Assembly (NCBI GenBank): GCA_026708965.1
Contig: JAPOTY010000047.1
Location: 55,021 to 119,020, forward strand
Source: Gammaproteobacteria bacterium
GTDB taxonomy: Bacteria > Pseudomonadota > Gammaproteobacteria > Steroidobacterales > Foliamicaceae
Length of the DNA stretch: 64,000 bases
Direction of reading: 5' to 3'
Position numbers and translations under genes: made by a program. This document shows positions 59,030 through 64,000 of this stretch, piece after piece. Every line of letters begins with the position of its first letter. Position 1 is the stretch's first letter. The notes beneath the pieces were generated by a model. It was not told the DNA's origin. It was given only the letters and a program-made list of their open reading frames with translations, and searched no databases.

Positions 59030-60028
59030 ATGTCGGTTCCCGTGCTCACTTTTCTCAACAACAAGGGCGGCGTGGGCAAGACCTCCCTCGTCTACCACTT
59101 GGCTTGGATGCTCCCGGAAATCGGGGAGCGGGTGCTGGTTTGCGATCTTGATCCTCAGGCCAATCTCACCGCGTCGTTCCTTAGCGAAGACGAACTAGAG
59201 TCCTTGTGGGATGATCCTGCCTCGAACCGAACCGTTTTTCAATGCGTGGCGCCGTTAATAAAGGTGGGGGATATTCACGAACCCTGCGTGCATCAGGCTG
59301 CTGATGCGCTGGGACTCATTCCCGGAGATCTGGCGCTCTCCGGTTTTGAGGATAATCTCTCCAGCGAATGGCCGAACGCTCTCGAGGAATCCAATCTTTA
59401 TCGACCGTTCCGCATTCTTTCCGCATTCTGGCAAATCATGCAGGCGGGCGCTAAGGAAATGGAGGCGTCAATCATTTTGGCGGACGTGGGCCCCAACCTC
59501 GGCGCTCTGAACCGCTCGGCGCTGATCGCAACCGATCATGTGGTTGTTCCTCTTGGCGCTGATCTGTTCTCCCTGCAAGGATTGCACAATTTGGGGCCAA
59601 CACTTGCGAGATGGCGCCGCGAATGGTCGAAGCGGCGCGCGAACTGGCAAGAGCCGGACTTTGAGTTGCCCAAAGGCGCAATGAGTCCGATCGGATACAT
59701 CGTGCAGCAGCACGGCGTGCAACTTGGGCGGCCAGTCAAGGCTTATGACAAATGGGTCAATCGCATGCCCGAGGCTTATGCCAGCCGTCTAATGGACGAA
59801 AAGAAAGGCCCGTTTGCCCAAACGCCCGCGCATGACAAGTTGTGCATAGCGACCGTCAAGCACTACCGAAGCTTAGTGCCCATGGCGCAGGAAGCCCGAA
59901 AGCCCATCTTCGAGCTAACCAGCGCGGATGGCGCCATCGGCGCGCACGCTGCCGCCGTTCGGGAGGCGTACAAGGATTTCCGAAAGCTGGCAAAGTCAAT
60001 TAGCGAGCGGGTAACCGCTGCTGCGTGA
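59030..60028 (+). CDS. ParA/MinD-like AAA ATPase
   Basis: 332 residues with the deviant Walker A NNKGGVGKTSLVYHLAWML at the N-terminus, VLVCDLDPQANLT, and a Walker B-like ILADVGPNLGALNRSALIA. No parB gene or parS-like repeat lies next to it, so chromosome or plasmid partitioning is unlikely. Its coupling to the AlbA_2 protein and its convergent position next to the type III restriction genes suggest an accessory role in the island. The C-terminal half (about residues 190-332) lacks a known domain. Confidence 0.87.
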   Translation: MSVPVLTFLNNKGGVGKTSLVYHLAWMLPEIGERVLVCDLDPQANLTASFLSEDELESLWDDPASNRTVFQCVAPLIKVGDIHEPCVHQAADALGLIPGDLALSGFEDNLSSEWPNALEESNLYRPFRILSAFWQIMQAGAKEMEASIILADVGPNLGALNRSALIATDHVVVPLGADLFSLQGLHNLGPTLARWRREWSKRRANWQEPDFELPKGAMSPIGYIVQQHGVQLGRPVKAYDKWVNRMPEAYASRLMDEKKGPFAQTPAHDKLCIATVKHYRSLVPMAQEARKPIFELTSADGAIGAHAAAVREAYKDFRKLAKSISERVTAAA

Positions 60029-60081
60029 TCCTGCCCCACCCAAGAGCATGCAAAGCAAGCAATAATCACGCCGCTTTGGGG

Positions 60082-62621
60082 TTAGGCGGGGAGCATGGCG
60101 TTGAGGCGGTTCTGCCATTCGTCTTCATCCACGATTTCGAAGCGCATGACCCTATCGCGCATTGCCGGGACGAATTCCGCCCAATCCTTCTTTGCCGCGT
60201 GCTTGGAGCAGATATCGAATACTGACCGTTTGTAGTCGGTGTCGGCTGATTGCTTCAAGTGGATGCCTTTGGTCTCCACCACGAAAACCTGATGGTATTC
60301 ATCCTCGGTGCCGGGCTCGTCCGCTTTCAGAGTGAAGATGAAGTCGGCGTAGATTCGTCCGCGCTTCCATCCTTGCACGTAGTAGTCCTTGCGGGCGCGG
60401 TTGCGGTACCAGAAAAATAGGCGTTCCTGCTGGTCCAAGTAGGTTGCGACCTTGTTTTCCAAGCCGTTTAGCTCGTCCTCGTTTGTGCGCTCAAACAGGT
60501 TGAGCAAGTACTGGCCGCCGTCTTCGCGGTTAGCCTGCTTTCCCGGGACGGCATCGATTTTTGCGGGAAGCTGATTGAAGCGCATGTTTTCGGCCACCAC
60601 AAGGAACCTCATCGTTCCCGATTCCAGCAAATCCGAAAAAACCTTGCGGGACAAACGGTCGCGCTCGCTTTCCAGATGCCGCCGCAGCGATTCCAAAATG
60701 AAGGTGTAGTTATCCGAAACCTTTTTCGTTGAATGCCGCTCCAGCAACGCGTCGAATGTCTGCCGGGCAATCTCGCGGCCACGCCAGGGATTGGGCATGA
60801 CTTCCAGCAGATGGCTGGCGGCGAAGAGGTAGTCGATTGCGGGTTCCTTATTCGCTGCGGGCATCGCCGACCGCCCATTAGCGGGATGCTCCATGAGCGG
60901 CTCGCTGTCCAGGCCGGCGCGCAACTCCATATCTCCGCGGCCGCTTTCGATCAGGCTCAGCCCCGCCAGCGGGGTTACGTCAATCTCGCCCCACGGCACC
61001 CGCGACAGAATGTCCGCTTCATAATGAACCAGCCGCCATTCGCCTCTGTCCCGGATCATGAATGCGGGCAGAACCAGATCCTTGGCAACTTTTCTGAATT
61101 GCTCGCGCTGCCTCAGCGCAACCGATTGCTGCGGCTGCATGGTGCCTTCCGCATCAGCCGTGATTCGTCCTTCCAGGCCCTCCAACCCCTCCAGCCCGAA
61201 GCCTTTCCGAACTTCGCCCAGCAATTCCGCGCCTCGGCGCTGAAAGCAGAACACGTAGCTCTGATCCAGCTCGGAAACACCCGTCTTGCAGGCATTGGGC
61301 TGGCGCAGAATGCGCCCAACGAGTTGCGTTAGCGCCGTTCGCGAGCCGGGATTGGCCAGGATAGCCAGCACGTAGGCGAACGAGCAATCCCAACCCTCCT
61401 GCAGCGCCTGCTTGGTGATGATGAAGCGGATGGGGCAATCGCGCCCCATCAGCCCGCCTAGCTCATCCACTTCCTTCAATTCATCGCGCTGGCTGGTCTT
61501 GATGGCAATTTGCTCCGGGCGGATCTCAGGGTGCCGGAGGAGGTATTCCCGGGCATCCTCGGCATGGATCAAACCGGGCTTTCGCTGCTCCCTGCCGGTG
61601 CGCTCCACCTGAATCACGCAAATCGGACGGATATAGAGGCCCGTGTTGGCCTCGTGCGCCCGCGCCCGCTCCTCCAGCAGCTTGCGATGCTCAATCGCCG
61701 CCAGCAAAGTGTCCTGCCAACTGGCGCTGGCGAGATTCCTGATGTTGAGATCGAGCTTGATCATTTCCTCGGCATTTAGCTCGGTTCCTTTGATATCGAC
61801 CAGGACGTTGGCGATTTTGGGCGGAGTTGCCGAAAGCTCCACAATCATGCATGGATTGAATCCATCCAGCGTCTTCTTGGCGTTGGGGCTGTAGGCTTTA
61901 TGCCCTTCGTCGAGAATAATCAGCGGCTGAAGCAGGCGCAGCGTGTTGCCGAGCGAGGTTTTGGCGTGGCGGCCCCACATGCCGCCCTGCTGCTCGAAAG
62001 CGTCAAGATTCGGAATCTTATCCAGCAGTTGCTTATGGCCGGAGATGTCGTCCTCGCCGGGGAAAAACGCTCGAATCCGCCGCTGTCGCGGAACATCCGC
62101 AGTTGCTTTTTGGTTGCGCGGTTGGCCGACGGCAGCATGAGAATCAATACGCAGAGGCAGTCGCGAATATCCCGGGGGCCGAATCGGCTGATTTTTTCCA
62201 GAACCAGCGTGCGGCCTGCCGAGGCCAGGTCCAACTGCTGGCGGTACGGATGGTCGCGGTCCTTGAGCGCTTTGAGCGTCTGGTTGTAGATCTGCGTGGT
62301 GGGCACAACCCACAGCACGAGGCCGGTTTGCTGGCGGCGGTAGTGGGTATTGACCAGATCAATGACTTTTGTGGCGAGAAGCGTCTTGCCGCCGCCTGTG
62401 GGAATCTTCAGGCAGAACGCGGGGAGCGGTTCGTCAAGCCCATTTCGACGCGGCATGTACGGACGCGTTGAATTTTTCTTCCAAGCCTGTTCGGCCCAAT
62501 CGATTTCCATATCAGGGAATTGCTTGCGTATTTCTTGCGCCTTCCCGCGCTGTTCGGCCAAATGCTCCACGAACCCGCGAACCTGATCGAGGACGCGCTT
62601 TTGGAATTCCTTGAGAATCAC
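60082..62621 (-). pseudogene. res: Type III restriction enzyme, Res subunit, with one-base frameshift
   Basis: ATP-dependent translocase/nuclease of a type III R-M system. The first frame (GTG at 62621, overlapping the mod stop) carries Walker A KIPTGGGKTLLA and breaks after MFRDSGGFERF. The second frame continues FPGEDDISGHKQLLDKIPNL with the DEGH box (LIILDEGHKAYS), LSATPP and QLVGRILRQP. Adding one base to the run of five A at 62063-62067 (plus strand) restores a single product of about 846 residues. The C-terminal nuclease core is visible as YADFIF followed by FVVETKGI (D...E-T-K). It is either an inactivated gene, a slippage-controlled gene or a sequencing error. The track ORF at 60082-62313 contains shadow sequence at its N-terminus. 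Confidence 0.88.
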
Positions 62622-64000
62622 GGGCCGGCGCGAGGGGCGCTGGCCGCGCTTAAGTTGTCCACCGCCTCGTAAATCTGGAAAGGCAACTGCTGAAACGTGA
62701 TCCGGTACTGGTGCAGGAACTCCCGGTCCAGGTATTTCGTGGGCGCGAAAACCAATCGGTTGCGGTTGTGCTGCGCGGGCGGCAGCGCCCGGGCCTTGTC
62801 CAGAGTCAGCGCCATATTCTTCAGCGTTTCCACTTCCGGCTCGTAGATGAGAAAAACGTCATAAAGTCGGCTGCTGCCAATAAACCAGTCCTTGCGGCGG
62901 ATGCGCTCCGGCAGGAACTCCTCCCCGGTGGCCGTGAAGAAAACGTAGCTGGCCAGCTTCTCGTAACTGGGCAGATTGGAGCCATCCAGCAGCGATTCCT
63001 GACGCATCGGTTTGCCCAGCTCGAAATAGCTGAACGACCCGCCCAAGCCAGATTTGAGCGCTTCATCCTTGGCTGACGGGACTCCCTGAATGACCCGCCG
63101 CACGCGCTCCGCAGTGATCGAATCCACGTAGTCCTCGCACTCAATCAGCACAAATCGGCGATTGCCGCCATCCTGCTTGTTGAGTGCGAGCACTGCATGG
63201 GCCGTGGTGCCGGAACCAGCAAAGGAGTCCAGCACGATGGAGTCGGGGGCGGTAGCGAAGGAGAGCAATTCGGCGATCAGCGTGGAGGGCTTGGGGTTCT
63301 TGAAGGCTTGAGGCTTTCGGGGAAAGATTTTCCGGATCTCGTTCGCTCCGCGGCGTGAGTCAATCCCATCAATGACGCTGCCCAGTTTGGCCTCGTAGTC
63401 GTCCACATATGCCTTGAGCTCGATGATCTTCGATTCGTCCGCGCCGAAAATCACACGATCTTCGGCGAGCAGGCGATCCATTGTGGATTCCGGGAAGCGG
63501 TAACCCATCAGCGGCTGCTTGCACGGCTTGCCGGTCACGGGGTGGATCACGTCGTAGCGGTAGCCCTCGCGGCCCGGGTTGTGAACGCTCCGGCTACCCG
63601 CGTAAATGCCCTCTTCGTCGATGAACTTGTAGTCGTCGAGAGGTTTGACTTCCACTTTGTGTTCCTTCAGCCAACTTGAGTATGCCTGCTGGCTTTCTTT
63701 GAGCGAGTGATGAGTTTTAAGGAGTTCGGCGCCTATGCGCTGCAAGGCCGCCTTAGAGCCGGAGCTTGCCGCCTTCCAGACCTCTTCAAGAGTCTGCTTG
63801 TTTGCAGCGTAGCAGACGATGTACTCGTGCTCGATGGCGATATTCGTCGGGTTGTTGTCGGTGGAGCCGTGCCAGATGATCTGCCCTACGCGGTTCTGCT
63901 GCCCAAACACCTCGTCCATCGGGCAGCGCCGATGGTGCATCTTGTTGTCGTCGATGGACAAGAGGATCACGCCGTCCTGCGCGAGCTGCTCTCCGAGGAC
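62618..64000 (-). CDS. mod: Type III DNA methyltransferase, Mod subunit (5' end outside window)
   Basis: N6-adenine methyltransferase and specificity subunit of the type III system. The reading frame is open to the window edge (LGEQLAQDGVILLSIDDNKM), so the N-terminus with the expected DPPY motif IV is missing. The AdoMet-binding motif I, VLDSFAGSGTTAHAVLAL, is present, with FVLIECEDYVDSITAERVRR after it, as in beta-class enzymes. About 460 codons are seen. The stop overlaps the res GTG by 4 bases, the normal mod-res arrangement. Confidence 0.92.
   Translation of the reverse strand, partial: VLGEQLAQDGVILLSIDDNKMHHRRCPMDEVFGQQNRVGQIIWHGSTDNNPTNIAIEHEYIVCYAANKQTLEEVWKAASSGSKAALQRIGAELLKTHHSLKESQQAYSSWLKEHKVEVKPLDDYKFIDEEGIYAGSRSVHNPGREGYRYDVIHPVTGKPCKQPLMGYRFPESTMDRLLAEDRVIFGADESKIIELKAYVDDYEAKLGSVIDGIDSRRGANEIRKIFPRKPQAFKNPKPSTLIAELLSFATAPDSIVLDSFAGSGTTAHAVLALNKQDGGNRRFVLIECEDYVDSITAERVRRVIQGVPSAKDEALKSGLGGSFSYFELGKPMRQESLLDGSNLPSYEKLASYVFFTATGEEFLPERIRRKDWFIGSSRLYDVFLIYEPEVETLKNMALTLDKARALPPAQHNRNRLVFAPTKYLDREFLHQYRITFQQLPFQIYEAVDNLSAASAPRAGP

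Overview
The window reads as part of a GC-rich gammaproteobacterial chromosome, probably from an uncultivated marine or host-associated lineage. The evidence is the gene order: glnD-map / rpsB-tsf / pyrH-frr-uppS-cdsA-rseP-bamA-skp-lpxD-lpxA-lpxB-rnhB-dnaE-accA, then tilS, nnr-tsaE-amiC, leuS-lptE, holA-nadD-rsfS and yhdP-nit-tldD-pmbA. These are all classical gammaproteobacterial clusters. Some members usually found in them are missing here: dxr between cdsA and rseP, fabZ between lpxD and lpxA, mutL after amiC, rlmH after rsfS, and purK after purE. No rRNA, tRNA or CRISPR array was recognised.

Layout. 1-2.85 kb (minus strand): partial glnD and map. 3.1-5.3 kb: rpsB, with an unusually long Ala/Pro/Glu-rich tail, and tsf. 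5.3-11.8 kb: an insertion splitting tsf from pyrH, holding a small anchored or secreted protein and a giant secreted protein (metzincin protease signature, thrombospondin type-3 repeats, FG-GAP-like repeats) whose start is disrupted by an 11-C tract. 12-27.5 kb: nucleotide, translation, envelope and lipid A genes (pyrH to accA), mostly with 4-bp stop/start overlaps. 27.5-32.9 kb: an AT-rich foreign island with a polytopic membrane protein, a SpeD (AdoMet decarboxylase) homologue, a DUF3326 protein, a DNA methyltransferase and a probable restriction endonuclease. 33-44 kb: a Tat-exported DUF1838 protein, tilS, queG, nnr, an AAA/DUF4143 ATPase, tsaE, amiC and leuS. 44-57.7 kb: lptE, cysS, hisI, sufE, yidD, a Trm112-like gene, holA, nadD, rsfS, yhdP, nit, tldD, purE and pmbA. 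57.8-64 kb: a second defence-like island with an AlbA_2/ATPase-fold protein, a ParA-like ATPase and a type III restriction-modification pair (res carries a one-base frameshift; mod runs off the window).

The core genes supply UMP kinase, ribosome recycling, undecaprenyl and CDP-diacylglycerol synthesis, outer-membrane protein assembly (BamA, Skp), lipid A synthesis (LpxD/A/B), LPS export (LptE) and the envelope protein YhdP. The accessory parts stand out by base composition or by breaking conserved gene order.

The observations I rate highest are: (1) the AT-rich cassette joining a SpeD homologue that keeps all three catalytic residues, a DUF3326 protein, a membrane protein and a type II R-M-like pair; (2) long C/G homopolymers at or inside accessory genes, including one that puts the coupled start of the giant secreted protein out of frame; (3) a family of intergenic hairpin elements with a conserved core but different, perfectly paired stems. 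All functional calls come from reading the sequence and from family knowledge; no database search was run.
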